This document shows, piece by piece, positions 9,414 through 19,681 of a stretch of 64,000 nt of DNA. How positions within the stretch are numbered: position 1 is the first letter of the stretch; each line of letters starts with the position of its first letter. This DNA comes from Flavisericum labens (GTDB taxonomy: Bacteria; Bacteroidota; Bacteroidia; Flavobacteriales; Flavobacteriaceae): contig NZ_JBJJBQ010000006.1 of assembly GCF_045446075.1 (NCBI RefSeq), positions 124,001-188,000 of the forward strand. The letters run 5' to 3'. A program made the position numbers and the translations under genes. The notes under the pieces were generated by a model. The model had not been told where the DNA came from. It worked only from the letters and a program-made list of their open reading frames with translations, and made no database searches.

Positions 9414-10316
9414 CTAATCCTCTAATTGACTTGTTTGTTGATTTTTGTGTTCAGCAAAATTATAACCGCGCTGCCACCACTGGGTCATTTTCTCCTTATT
9501 AAATATTAACGAATTAGTTGTTAAAACCGTAGGTGCATAATAAAAGTTAATGATGGCATCATTATGATTGGCGACAAATTTACCAATCTTGATGTTTTGG
9601 GATTCAATTCTATCTAGCATAAAAGTAAACATATTCGTAAGCAATGAAAATGGGTTCTTAGAAGGCATTCTATTTAACTGATTGACTTCTGTTTGTAAAA
9701 TAATGGCATCAACCTCTGTAGCCCCTCGATTGATAGCCTCTTCTATAGGCACCATGTTTCCCAAACCCCCATCGGCATACTCACAACCATTTTTTTTTAC
9801 GAGAGTCATAAATGGCGTATAATTGCACGATATCCATATCCAGTCTACAAACTCTTCATACCCAAATTCTTTTAAGCTTTTGTATTCCACTTGATTCAAT
9901 GACAGATTGGAAACAGTAACAACTACATCTTTAGAAGAATTCCTTAGGACTATAAATTCATCTTCCGTCAAAGTTTTTTTTATGAGACGTCTTAAATTCT
10001 GGCTTTCACCAAAAGTTTTACTTCCTCTTAAAAAATTAAAAAGAACGCTAATATGGTTTATACCTATATTTTGGCTGCCATGCTTTTGCTTAACTACAAA
10101 AGGGCACACATCAAAAATACTACTGTTGGTTACACTCGTATAAACGTCTTTAATTTTTTCAATTTTATGAAGCGCCAAATGCGAAGTCAATAGACTTCCG
10201 GTAGAAGTGCCGATATATAATTGATAGTCGCGCTTGAGGTCTTCAATAAGATATTGGGCCACGCCACCAGCAAAAGCACCTTTACTGCCACCACCAGAAA
10301 TCACTAAAGCTTTCAT
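9414..10316 (-). CDS. Patatin-like phospholipase (copy 2, tandem paralogue)
   Basis: 300 residues, same length class and architecture as its downstream neighbour: SGGGSKGAFAGG at 7-18, Ser38 in GTSTG, Asp182 in YADGGLG. The two copies keep the core but have diverged in the middle (about residues 70-130) and at the C-terminus, which suggests an old duplication with possible substrate change rather than a recent copy. The 208 bases upstream, shared with the divergent adhesin gene, show no clear TAnnTTTG promoter for either direction. Confidence 0.88.
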   Translation of the reverse strand: MKALVISGGGSKGAFAGGVAQYLIEDLKRDYQLYIGTSTGSLLTSHLALHKIEKIKDVYTSVTNSSIFDVCPFVVKQKHGSQNIGINHISVLFNFLRGSKTFGESQNLRRLIKKTLTEDEFIVLRNSSKDVVVTVSNLSLNQVEYKSLKEFGYEEFVDWIWISCNYTPFMTLVKKNGCEYADGGLGNMVPIEEAINRGATEVDAIILQTEVNQLNRMPSKNPFSLLTNMFTFMLDRIESQNIKIGKFVANHNDAIINFYYAPTVLTTNSLIFNKEKMTQWWQRGYNFAEHKNQQTSQLED

Positions 10317-10524
10317 TGAAATATACTCATGTTAGTTTGATTGGTTGATAAAGATATTATTTTCATTCGAATTTAATGGAATTTCTTATTTCTTCTATGT
10401 CATAGCAATCCAAATACCCATTACAAGGTATATTTATGTAATTTCAACTATAAATTGGCAAATTACAGCTTCTCATTAAAAAGAATATTTATTTTAGTGT
10501 CAGCTATTAACATAATTCTTTTAC

Positions 10525-13500
10525 ATGAGGAAGAACCCTTTGCCAATTGCATTAACATTTTTCGTTATTTCCGTCTCAATTTTTGCGCTTAACCAAATAA
10601 AAATCGAATCGCATGAAAATAAAATTATAGAGAATAGACTTCCTCCTTCAGCCACCATTTCTGGGACAACTGAAGTTTGCCGAAACGAAACGCAACCACA
10701 AATAACTTTTACGGGTAACGGTGGGAATGGCTCTTATATATTTACCTATACAATTAACAATGGATCAAATTTAACGGTTACCACCACTGGTAGTAATGAT
10801 AGCGTAACAGTTAATGTACCTACCAATAATACGGGAACGTTTATATATGAATTGGTATCGGTTGAGGATAATGCAGAAGCCGTAAATATTAGCGGCACGG
10901 CTACTGTAACTATCGGCGAACCATCAGTAGATTTTACTTTTAACAATAGTGGTGCCTGTTCTGGAACTCCAGTAAATTTTACCTCTAACGTTAGTGGAGA
11001 TGCTCCTTTTACATATAGCTGGACATTTTTTGACGACAACAGTACAAGTGCAGCAACCAACCCTACACATACATTTACCTCCTTAGGCTGCGGTTCACAA
11101 AATGTGAATGTAACCTTGACTGTAACTGACGGCAATGGTTGCAGCAACTCTGTAACCAAAGCTGTTCCTGTACAGCAAAAACCTCTTTTGGAATTTAGAG
11201 ATATAGACCAACCTTTCAATGCTTTTAATAACTGTGGAAACAATACCACAGACCCGACATACACTATCAATGTTGGGATTGATAATGTTTCGGCATCTTG
11301 CATCAATTCTTATGATGTGGACTGGGGAGATGGCAGCCCAATTGAAACAGCGGTGACTTTTCCTGCCTCACACACCTACACGCAATTAGGTTCTTTCAGT
11401 ATGGACATTACCGGGCGTGGTGATAACTGCGACAATACCGTAACATATCTTATCAAAAACTCAAGCAACCCTACTGGAGCTATTGTAAACCCAGGGAATA
11501 CCGTTAATTTATGTACCCCAGTAAACCCAATTGAATTCGCTATAGGGTCTTGGGGCAATAATCCTCCCGACACACAATACAGTGTTGATTATGGTGATGG
11601 AACTATAGAGCTTTACACCCAACAACAATTGGAAGCTTCAACATATTACAATTCGGCCGACCCAGCTAATTCTCAAGCTTTCCCAATACCACATACTTAT
11701 ACGGAAACCAGTTGCCCAAACAGCTACACGGTATTGTTATACATTACAACATCTTGTGGGCAAACCAATTTAACAGCGGGCCCCATTATTATTTTACGGA
11801 AACCAGAAATAGACTTTGAAGACCCTCCAACAAGCTGTGTAAATACCGCCGTACAATTTACCAATACCTCGCTAGACGGTTATAGTAACAACTGTAGTAT
11901 TAACGATGGTTACTATTGGGATTTTGGTGATGGCAACACCTCAACAGCAAGAAACCCTATCCACACTTATACGAGCTCAGGCACCTATACCGTTTCATTG
12001 TATGGTGAAAATTCTTGTGGAGTTACTAACACGGTAACAAAAAGCATATGTATTGAAGACCCTTTAATGGCTGCATTTACTCTTGATATAAATAATGGTT
12101 GTTCACCATTGGAAGTTCAAACAAGCAATACTACCGATTTAAGTACAAGTTGCGGCAATGAGCAATACCTTTGGGAAGTCACCTATATTTCAAGTTTTTG
12201 CGGTACTGCACCCGAGCAATGGAGCTTTACAAACGGGACAGATGAAAATTCGGCTAACCCAAGTTTTAACTTTGTTACCGCAGGCACTTATACACTAACA
12301 TTGACAACCACAAATTCCTGTGGAAGCAATAGTTTCTCTGAAACCATAGAAGTAAAACAACCGCCAACTGTATCTGTTAACCCTATTGCAGATTTCTGTG
12401 GTACAGCATCTATCAATCCTGTTGCAACGGTTGACCCGTGTGCACCAATTTCCGAAACCCCAACTTACAGCTGGAACTTTCCCGGAGGGACACCAGCATC
12501 ATCCACCGACTTAGACCCCGGAACCATCACATATGCTGTGCCTGGCGATTATCAAATATCGTTGAGCGTAACAACAAGTTGTGGCACTACCACAGATACT
12601 GAAGATTTTGTAGTAAGTCCTATCCCCACAATTACAAATACCAATTTAACACAAACCATTTGCTCTGGCACGGAAACAACCGAAATCAACTTAACTGCAG
12701 ATATTCCTGGTACAACGTTTACATGGACGGCATCAGCGGGTACAGGTGTTTCAGGATACGTAACATCAGGCACCACAGATATTATTCCCGTTCAAACCAT
12801 TTTTAATTCCAATCCTACTTCCCAAGAAGTTGACATTACCGTAATACCATCCTTAAATGGCTGCGATGGTCCTTCGGCCAAATTCGTCATTACAGTCGAC
12901 CCCGCACCAGAATTTACAAGTCAACCACAATCTGAAACAGTTTGCGAAAATGGAACTTTAGCTCCATTATCAATCACCGTAAATGGACCCGGAGCACCCA
13001 GTTATCAATGGTATAGCAACACAAGTAATTCATCAGTTGGCGGCACAATGATTTCAGGAGAAACAAATTCGACATACACACCTCCCAATAATCCAGTTGG
13101 AATAATTTATTATTACTGTGTAGTATCATTCAGTTCAGGCGCTGGATGCAATGAGATTACTTCAAATGTTGCTCAAATAGAAATTGTCCCTGGTATCCAA
13201 ATTGACATGAATCCAACATCTTCACAAAGCCTTTGCGTGGGTGGCGACTTGCTAACACCTTTAACCGTTGATCATTCTGGTGGCACAGGAATTATTTCAT
13301 ATCAATGGTATTCAAATACGACAAACAGCAATACGGGCGGTGCAGTAATTACTGGAGCAACGAACATTGACTACGCGCCGCCAACTTTTACAAGTTCAGG
13401 CAGCTTTTACTATTATGTTGAAATTTACTTAAACGGAAGCGGTTGCAACAATACCACCAGTGAAGTAGCTGAAGTTATTGTAGTTGAAGACCCTGTTATT

Positions 13501-16500
13501 GATGTGCAGCCCATCGCATCTCAAGCCCTTTGTCAAGGCATAGCACCTCAAGATTTAGAAGTTGAAGTTTCTGGCGGTTTGGGAATTACTTATTCCTTCC
13601 AATGGTATAGCCATACCACAAATTCCAATACGGGCGGCACATTGATTCCGTCGGAAATAAACAGTGTTTTCACCCCGCCTACAAGTGCTGTTGGTACGAT
13701 GTATTACTATGTTGTTATTTCGCAACCTGGAAATGGCTGTAGCACTGCAAGCAACACCTCTGAGATTACAGTAACCCCAGCACCAAATTTTACAACTCAG
13801 CCCATTTCAGACACTTATTGCTTTGGTGATAGTTTAAATCCGCTTTCAATTAATTATGCTAATGGCGTAGGTACACCAACCATTCAGTGGTATTCAAATA
13901 TCGTTAATGACACAACATCAGGAACTGCCATTTCAGGGGAAACTCAAACTACTTTCAATCCGCCTTCGGGAAATATCGGAACCGTTTACTACTATGCAAT
14001 TGTTACGTTCTCTTCTGGTGGATGTACACAAATTACCTCCAACGTTGCGGAAATCACTATTAACCAAACCCCAAATATCAATTCGAAATCTGAAACTATC
14101 TGTAGCGGAAATGCTTTTGATATTTCACCAGATAATACTGGGGGTGACATCGCTCCTGCAGGTACAACTTATACATGGACAAACCCCATAATTTCGCCAA
14201 CAGGAACCATTACGGGAGCCTCAAATGAAACTTCGCCACAAAATTCTATAGGTCAAACGTTGGTCAATACAACTATAAATCCTTCAACAGTAACCTATAC
14301 TGTTACGCCCACTTCTGGAAATTGCGTTGGAAACGATTTTGAAGTTACTATTACGGTAAACCCATCTATCAGCATCACTTCTGCCCAAACGAATAGCAAT
14401 TGCTATCTAGCGAATACTGGTTCTTTAGAAATTGAAATAAGCGGTGGTGTTCCCTTCTCAACAGGCAATCCATACCAAATTACATGGACAGGGCCTAACG
14501 CCTATTCAAGCACAGATGAAGATATTTTTAACTTAGTTCCAGGTAATTATACCGTTGACATTCTTGACGATGGCGGTTGCCCATTTACGCAAACATTCGC
14601 GATTACCGAACCTGACGAACTTATTTTCAGTAATGTAATTTTTGACCCCGAAACCATTTCTTGTTTTGGCGCCAATGATGGTACTATTGGTATTGATATC
14701 TCTGGTGGAACAATACCGTATACTTATAATTGGACAAGAAACGGAAGCCCGTTTGCCACAACCAAGGATCTATCAAATTTAACCCCTGGCGACTACGAGG
14801 TTACCGTTACAGATGCCAATAACTGTACACCCATTTCCCAAAATTTTCCCATCATTGAACCAGCCGAACTTAATGTTAGTTTAGTTAACCAAGTAGATAT
14901 TATTTGTTTTGGCGATGCCACGGGAGAAATTAACATCAACCTTACCGGCGGAAGGCCCATTGAAACCTCCCCAGGAGTTTTTGATTACACCTATTCGTGG
15001 ACTGGACCGAATGGATTCACCAGTAACCAACAAAATTTATCGGGTTTAATTGCAGGAACATACGATTTAACCGTTACCGACAAATCGAATTGCACCGACA
15101 CTTTGGAAGCTATTTTGAACCAAACCGATGAAATCATTATAGATTACTCAACCACCGAAATTGAATGCTACGGCGACAATAATGCATCCATCACAATCAA
15201 TAATATTACTGGGGGTAATCCGCCTTACAGCATTACCTGGAGCAATCTTGGATCCGGGGTGTCGCAAACCAATTTATCCGCAGGGACATATATCATTTCG
15301 GTTACCGATAATACAAATTGTTTAAAACAAGCAACTATTATCATTGAGGAAGCACCTATTTTCAGAATTTCACCTATTGTAGAAGACGTGTCGTGTTTTG
15401 AGGCCAACGATGGAAGAATTATTTTGAATTTAGAAGGTGGTATCGACCCGGTAAATCTATCTTGGGATGACGACCCAAGCGCTGGAGTTGAACGTAACAA
15501 CATGGGGCCTGGAACCTACACCGTAACCATTAATGATGGTAAACCTTGCGTGATTACCGAAACTTTTACAATTACAGAACCCAACGAATTATTACTTTCG
15601 GCAAATACCGTTGACGCTTTAGATTGCGATGATGCCAACTCGGGCAGTATAAACCTAATAATAACAGGAGGCGTTCTACCTATGACCTATTCATGGTCTA
15701 ATGGTACGACAACAGAAGATCTAAGCAATATTCCACCTGGCGACTACAAAGTAATTGTATTCGACGCCAACAATTGCGAGGTAGCAGGCAACTATACTAT
15801 TAACCGCTTTGAGCCCATGTCACTTGAAGTAGAAACCCAAACCGATTTCAACTGTGAAACTCGTGAGGTTCGCCAGTCCTTCATTGCTCAAGTTTCAGGT
15901 GGTGTTCCGCCTTACAACATTAATTGGTCAAGTGGAACAGTTAGTGGCACCAACGGAGAAATGATGAGCACAGACATTAATGGTTTAGTATCAGTAGGTG
16001 TTAGCGATAACCAAGGTTGTACAGCTAATTTCTCCTATAATGTTAATATTCCTGAACTTGGGGATGCCGATTTCAATATCAGTTCCAACGCTTTGAGTAC
16101 TTTTGGATTTTACTCTATTGAAGACCCCATTGAATTCATCAATTTAGCTGAAGGAGATTACGTTTCAGTCGCTTGGGACTTCGGAGACGGCACGATTTCA
16201 ACTGAAGAAAATCCGACTCACGCCTATCTAAACGAAGGCAGTTACAAGGTAACCCAAACAGTCGCATACCCTTTTGGATGCATTTACACCAAACCGATCA
16301 CACTAAATATTGAAAAAGGATACAGTTTGATTATGCCCAATGCCTTTACCCCAAACGGCGATACTATGAATGCTTTTTTTGCGCCAGAATCTATCGCGTT
16401 AACCAATATGGAATTTAACGTTTATAACACCTGGGGTAGTTTGGTTTATTCTGAAAAAGGCGATACCATCAAAGGATGGAACGGCAAAATAAACGATTCC

Positions 16501-16596
16501 GAAGCTGAAAACGGCAACTATTATTACACCTTTACAGGACAAACATTTTACGGAAAAACCATCACCCATAAAGGAGCATTTGTATCCATAAAATAG
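10525..16596 (+). CDS. Giant secreted adhesin with PKD, Ig-like and SprB repeats and a type IX (type B) sorting domain
   Basis: 2023 residues. An N-terminal hydrophobic segment (about 5-22) acts as export signal. Roughly 130-720 holds PKD-type domains (WDFGDGNTSTARNPIHTYT and relatives). About 795-1185 (nt 12907-14070) holds four tandem Ig-like modules each with a QWYSNT-type core. About 1290-1800 (nt 14390-15900) holds about seven SprB repeats (pattern CFGANDGTI...ISGG...YTYNW...PGDYEVTVTDANNC). A last PKD domain (WDFGDGTIS) precedes a CHU_C/gliding-motility-type C-terminal domain starting near MPNAFTPNGD, the type B signal for secretion by the type IX system and attachment at the surface. 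It is followed 12 bases later by a PorP/SprF gene, the usual partner. Likely role: adhesion or gliding. Confidence 0.9.
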   Translation: MRKNPLPIALTFFVISVSIFALNQIKIESHENKIIENRLPPSATISGTTEVCRNETQPQITFTGNGGNGSYIFTYTINNGSNLTVTTTGSNDSVTVNVPTNNTGTFIYELVSVEDNAEAVNISGTATVTIGEPSVDFTFNNSGACSGTPVNFTSNVSGDAPFTYSWTFFDDNSTSAATNPTHTFTSLGCGSQNVNVTLTVTDGNGCSNSVTKAVPVQQKPLLEFRDIDQPFNAFNNCGNNTTDPTYTINVGIDNVSASCINSYDVDWGDGSPIETAVTFPASHTYTQLGSFSMDITGRGDNCDNTVTYLIKNSSNPTGAIVNPGNTVNLCTPVNPIEFAIGSWGNNPPDTQYSVDYGDGTIELYTQQQLEASTYYNSADPANSQAFPIPHTYTETSCPNSYTVLLYITTSCGQTNLTAGPIIILRKPEIDFEDPPTSCVNTAVQFTNTSLDGYSNNCSINDGYYWDFGDGNTSTARNPIHTYTSSGTYTVSLYGENSCGVTNTVTKSICIEDPLMAAFTLDINNGCSPLEVQTSNTTDLSTSCGNEQYLWEVTYISSFCGTAPEQWSFTNGTDENSANPSFNFVTAGTYTLTLTTTNSCGSNSFSETIEVKQPPTVSVNPIADFCGTASINPVATVDPCAPISETPTYSWNFPGGTPASSTDLDPGTITYAVPGDYQISLSVTTSCGTTTDTEDFVVSPIPTITNTNLTQTICSGTETTEINLTADIPGTTFTWTASAGTGVSGYVTSGTTDIIPVQTIFNSNPTSQEVDITVIPSLNGCDGPSAKFVITVDPAPEFTSQPQSETVCENGTLAPLSITVNGPGAPSYQWYSNTSNSSVGGTMISGETNSTYTPPNNPVGIIYYYCVVSFSSGAGCNEITSNVAQIEIVPGIQIDMNPTSSQSLCVGGDLLTPLTVDHSGGTGIISYQWYSNTTNSNTGGAVITGATNIDYAPPTFTSSGSFYYYVEIYLNGSGCNNTTSEVAEVIVVEDPVIDVQPIASQALCQGIAPQDLEVEVSGGLGITYSFQWYSHTTNSNTGGTLIPSEINSVFTPPTSAVGTMYYYVVISQPGNGCSTASNTSEITVTPAPNFTTQPISDTYCFGDSLNPLSINYANGVGTPTIQWYSNIVNDTTSGTAISGETQTTFNPPSGNIGTVYYYAIVTFSSGGCTQITSNVAEITINQTPNINSKSETICSGNAFDISPDNTGGDIAPAGTTYTWTNPIISPTGTITGASNETSPQNSIGQTLVNTTINPSTVTYTVTPTSGNCVGNDFEVTITVNPSISITSAQTNSNCYLANTGSLEIEISGGVPFSTGNPYQITWTGPNAYSSTDEDIFNLVPGNYTVDILDDGGCPFTQTFAITEPDELIFSNVIFDPETISCFGANDGTIGIDISGGTIPYTYNWTRNGSPFATTKDLSNLTPGDYEVTVTDANNCTPISQNFPIIEPAELNVSLVNQVDIICFGDATGEININLTGGRPIETSPGVFDYTYSWTGPNGFTSNQQNLSGLIAGTYDLTVTDKSNCTDTLEAILNQTDEIIIDYSTTEIECYGDNNASITINNITGGNPPYSITWSNLGSGVSQTNLSAGTYIISVTDNTNCLKQATIIIEEAPIFRISPIVEDVSCFEANDGRIILNLEGGIDPVNLSWDDDPSAGVERNNMGPGTYTVTINDGKPCVITETFTITEPNELLLSANTVDALDCDDANSGSINLIITGGVLPMTYSWSNGTTTEDLSNIPPGDYKVIVFDANNCEVAGNYTINRFEPMSLEVETQTDFNCETREVRQSFIAQVSGGVPPYNINWSSGTVSGTNGEMMSTDINGLVSVGVSDNQGCTANFSYNVNIPELGDADFNISSNALSTFGFYSIEDPIEFINLAEGDYVSVAWDFGDGTISTEENPTHAYLNEGSYKVTQTVAYPFGCIYTKPITLNIEKGYSLIMPNAFTPNGDTMNAFFAPESIALTNMEFNVYNTWGSLVYSEKGDTIKGWNGKINDSEAENGNYYYTFTGQTFYGKTITHKGAFVSIK
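12907..14070 (+). repeat. Four in-gene tandem repeats of about 295 bases (Ig-like modules)
   Basis: Four successive modules in the adhesin each begin with a QP.S...C motif and contain a QWYSNT/QWYSHT/QWYSNI core followed by GG..I.G.T and YYY. Cores lie near 13006, 13303, 13600 and 13888, giving a period of about 97-99 codons. The DNA copies have diverged, so these are old protein-domain repeats. Confidence 0.75.
14390..15900 (+). repeat. Array of about seven SprB repeats
   Basis: Consecutive units of about 65-80 codons share a Cys plus acidic/Gly start (CFGANDG, CFGDATG, CYGDNNA, CFEANDG, CDDANSG), a GG before an aromatic-rich strand, and a PGxYxVxVxDxxxC end. This is the repeat first described in the Flavobacterium gliding adhesin SprB. 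Confidence 0.8.
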
Positions 16597-16608
16597 AGCG
16601 ACCAAAAC

Positions 16609-17604
16609 ATGAAATTGAAAATAACTATATTTACATTAATGTGTTGCTTTTTAACGAAGGCCAATGCACAAGACCCTATTTTTTCGCAATATTTTTTGGT
16701 TCCTGAAACCTTAAACCCTGGATTTTCAGGGTTTGAAGAAGCATCCTACTTTGGCTTGATACACAGAACACAGTGGCCCAGTTTAGATTTAAGAGTAGAT
16801 ACTGAGTACGCTTTTTTTAACTCATGGATTGAAAACGTTGGCGGCATTGGGGTAAGCATTTTAAATCAACATGAAAACAATACAAATTACAATCATTTAC
16901 AAGGCAATGTCAATTTTGCTTATCATGTTAAATTGGCAAACGATTGGTATTTTAGACCTGCCGTAGAAGTTGGTTTTGGTGCAAAATCATTCAACTTCAA
17001 CAACTTGGTTTTAGCAGATCAAATCAATATAAATTCTGGCACAATAAGTGACTCGTCGTCGGATCCGTATGCCATGAATGCCAACCGAAAAGTTAATTTT
17101 GTGGATTTTACCGCAGGTTTTGTTTTCGATAAAAAAAACATAAACAATGATACTGACCTTTGGTTAGGAGTCTCCTTAAAGCACCTTAACAAGCCCAATA
17201 TCTCATTTGTTGAAAACGGCAATGTTCCTTTGGATATTTTTTACTCCTTTCATGCCAATTATAAATTTCCGTATTATGATTATAACGACATCATGCTTTC
17301 CGCAAATTATATGCAGCAAGGGCCCTATAATCGTTTTGACCTCGGAGCCACCGCTCAATTGGAAAAGTTAATGCTAGGTGTTATGGCCGTAACCAACCCA
17401 GCTAAAAACGATAACAACAGCCATTTGTTAACTTCGGTCAACGCTTTTGTTGGTTTGGAATTTGAGCAATTACGATTTGGGTTTTCGTACGACATCAACA
17501 CATCTAAAATCGGAAGAACAGATGGCGTTTACGAACTTTCCATTACCTATTTAGCAGGTTGTTTAATTTGTAGAGACCCTACAAGGTTGGAGCGCAGAAA
17601 ATAA
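16609..17604 (+). CDS. PorP/SprF family type IX secretion outer-membrane protein
   Basis: 331 residues. A signal peptide (residues 1-20, ending NAQ before DPIFSQYF) is followed by the family opening QDPIFSQYFLVPETLNPGF and a run of amphipathic strands typical of an outer-membrane barrel. PorP/SprF proteins are needed for delivery of their neighbouring CHU_C-ended substrate by the type IX system. The gene begins 12 bases after the giant adhesin and is surely co-transcribed, so this protein is probably dedicated to that adhesin. The convergent M1 peptidase gene ends one base after its stop. Confidence 0.92.
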   Translation: MKLKITIFTLMCCFLTKANAQDPIFSQYFLVPETLNPGFSGFEEASYFGLIHRTQWPSLDLRVDTEYAFFNSWIENVGGIGVSILNQHENNTNYNHLQGNVNFAYHVKLANDWYFRPAVEVGFGAKSFNFNNLVLADQININSGTISDSSSDPYAMNANRKVNFVDFTAGFVFDKKNINNDTDLWLGVSLKHLNKPNISFVENGNVPLDIFYSFHANYKFPYYDYNDIMLSANYMQQGPYNRFDLGATAQLEKLMLGVMAVTNPAKNDNNSHLLTSVNAFVGLEFEQLRFGFSYDINTSKIGRTDGVYELSITYLAGCLICRDPTRLERRK

Positions 17605-17605
17605 T

Positions 17606-19645
17606 TTATTTTGCATCTATAACTTTCAACATCGTTTTTGCGAATTTTGAAAACCGCCAATTATGATGCTTTGTGGCTTCTTTTAAATTCTCTTGACATG
17701 CTTCATTACAAGCCTGAATTTGTTGTAAATGAAAAAATGCATTTTGCCTCAGTTCAAATCCATATTTGGCATTGGTATAGCTCGTTAGCTCATCAAAATA
17801 CTCCGACTTGTTTTCGGGTTCTAAATCTTCGGTAATCAAAGCTAGTGTTAACCAAAGGATTCTTACGTTTTTATCGTTAAAACCGACAATGCTTTTAGTT
17901 TTGTTTAAATATTTTATCTGTTCCTGCGGAAAGTTTTTCCATAAATTGAACAAGGCCGCTTCAATAGTTAGATAAGATTTGTCGTTTAGAAGCGATTCGT
18001 ATTCAACTTTCAAATTTGTAGGGATTTCGGTTAAGTTTTGAGCAATGGCTTGACGGACTTTTAAACTTTCACCAAACGTCGATTTATTTACCTTACCGGG
18101 CATCAAACCAACGATTTTAGCTTTTGTCTTATCCGAAATATTTGACTCTAGAGAAAAATCACATTTTGAATCGACTGTTTCATAATTAACATCCAAATAA
18201 TCTTTAATGATTTTAATTTCTTTAATGCTTTCTAAAACTTTTTCCTTTGGGAACTTTGCTGTTTCCAACCAAACTCCAACAAACTCTTCCATATCCTGCC
18301 CACTTGCCTTTTCTACTTCAAAAATAAAATCGTCAGTCTCAACATTTTTAAATTGATGCTTTACCAAATAGCTATTTACAGCTGTTTTAAACGCCTCATC
18401 TCCTACTTTTTCCCGAAGTATATGCAACACCCAAGCCCCTTTTTTATAAAACGTGGTACTGCTTGATCGTGGGTCTAACAAGGATGTACTTTGTCCAGCT
18501 TTGTCTTGCTCTATTAATTCTTGGGCATATTCGTATAATCGCCAATGGTAATAATCATCTCCAAAAACATCGCGCTCGGCCAATAATGCATAATACGTAG
18601 CAAAACCTTCTTGAAGCCAATGATGCGTTCCTGAAGTTTCAGTAACCAAATCACCAAACCATTGGTGAGCCAGCTCGTGAGCGTTAACATTGACGTAATT
18701 TTTATCAACAAACGCAATGGAATCTACCACAAATGCATCAGAAAAAATGGTGCAGCTCGTGTTTTCCATTCCGGCATATAAAAAGTCCTTTACGGGCACT
18801 TGCTTATAGTTTTGCCACGGATATGGCACACCTATTTCCGCTTCCAAAAAATCAAACATTTGCTTGGTGTAGCGGTAGGTGGGCTCCACTTTTAATGAAT
18901 CTTCGGGATAGTAGTACATTTCCAAAGGAACACCACTTTTTGAGTATTCTACTTTCTTTTGGTATTTACCAATTGCCAATGCTACTAGATAACTTGACAT
19001 GGGCTGTTGCATATCGTAATGCCATATATTAGTTGAATCGAGGATTTGTTTATCTGTTAATTTGCCGTTGGCAATGACTTCATATTCCTTATCAAAAGTG
19101 ATGGATAAATCGAACTCTATTTTATCGTTCATATCATCAATACTTGGCAGCCAATTGCTCGTGTATTTTCCCTGACCTTGGGTCCAGATTTGTTTCTTCT
19201 CGATACAATTCCGATGATCACCGGAATCACTCGAAGTGACACCGTCTTCGTATTCCCAATCAATAAAGTATAGCGCTTTTTTGGGGTTTGAGAAATATCT
19301 AAATCGCAAAGTGTAATTTAGGCCTTCCTTGAAATTATGAATTAATTGTAATCGTTCGCCATCATTTTCATATTGGACCATTCCCCTATAAAGACTGTCC
19401 AATTTTATTTTTTCAGAATACATCATTACCTGCATGAAACGCATATTCTTTGCATCTAGATATATGGTATCAACAGCTTTTAAAACTTTAAACTTATACC
19501 TTATCTGACCATGGACTTTTTTTTGTGAAACATTAAAATTAATATCAGCCTTACAACTTGTGAAATCAACATAATCTGTTTGTTGCCCCCAAGAAAAGGT
19601 AACTATAAAGCATAGAAAAAAACTGAAACGTTTCATGCGTTTCAA
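17606..19645 (-). CDS. M1 family metallopeptidase (secreted aminopeptidase)
   Basis: 679 residues with a signal peptide (about 1-20, FFLCFIVTFSWG). The exopeptidase motif AGMEN is at 291-295 and the zinc motif HELAHQW begins at His323 (His323, Glu324, His327), with the third zinc ligand Glu346 in LQEGFATYY, 19 residues later. These are the full active-site elements of M1 aminopeptidases, so it should be active in the periplasm or outside, removing N-terminal residues. The C-terminal 200 residues form a helical region. An alternative start three codons in (MKRFSF) is possible. It is convergent with the PorP/SprF gene. Confidence 0.92.
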   Translation of the reverse strand: MKRMKRFSFFLCFIVTFSWGQQTDYVDFTSCKADINFNVSQKKVHGQIRYKFKVLKAVDTIYLDAKNMRFMQVMMYSEKIKLDSLYRGMVQYENDGERLQLIHNFKEGLNYTLRFRYFSNPKKALYFIDWEYEDGVTSSDSGDHRNCIEKKQIWTQGQGKYTSNWLPSIDDMNDKIEFDLSITFDKEYEVIANGKLTDKQILDSTNIWHYDMQQPMSSYLVALAIGKYQKKVEYSKSGVPLEMYYYPEDSLKVEPTYRYTKQMFDFLEAEIGVPYPWQNYKQVPVKDFLYAGMENTSCTIFSDAFVVDSIAFVDKNYVNVNAHELAHQWFGDLVTETSGTHHWLQEGFATYYALLAERDVFGDDYYHWRLYEYAQELIEQDKAGQSTSLLDPRSSSTTFYKKGAWVLHILREKVGDEAFKTAVNSYLVKHQFKNVETDDFIFEVEKASGQDMEEFVGVWLETAKFPKEKVLESIKEIKIIKDYLDVNYETVDSKCDFSLESNISDKTKAKIVGLMPGKVNKSTFGESLKVRQAIAQNLTEIPTNLKVEYESLLNDKSYLTIEAALFNLWKNFPQEQIKYLNKTKSIVGFNDKNVRILWLTLALITEDLEPENKSEYFDELTSYTNAKYGFELRQNAFFHLQQIQACNEACQENLKEATKHHNWRFSKFAKTMLKVIDAK

Positions 19646-19681
19646 GATAGCAAAGATTAGTCCAAAAACGAAAACAATAAA

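Noticed and set aside
10746..11306. Long open frames on the minus strand inside the adhesin gene (also 12552-12776 and 15225-15503)
   Set aside because: Shadows of Thr/Asn-rich coding sequence; their translations have no recognisable domain and no start context.
12907..15900. Regular repeats that might suggest a CRISPR or VNTR array
   Set aside because: Units are 200-300 bases, open in one frame, diverged in DNA and match known Ig-like and SprB protein repeats.
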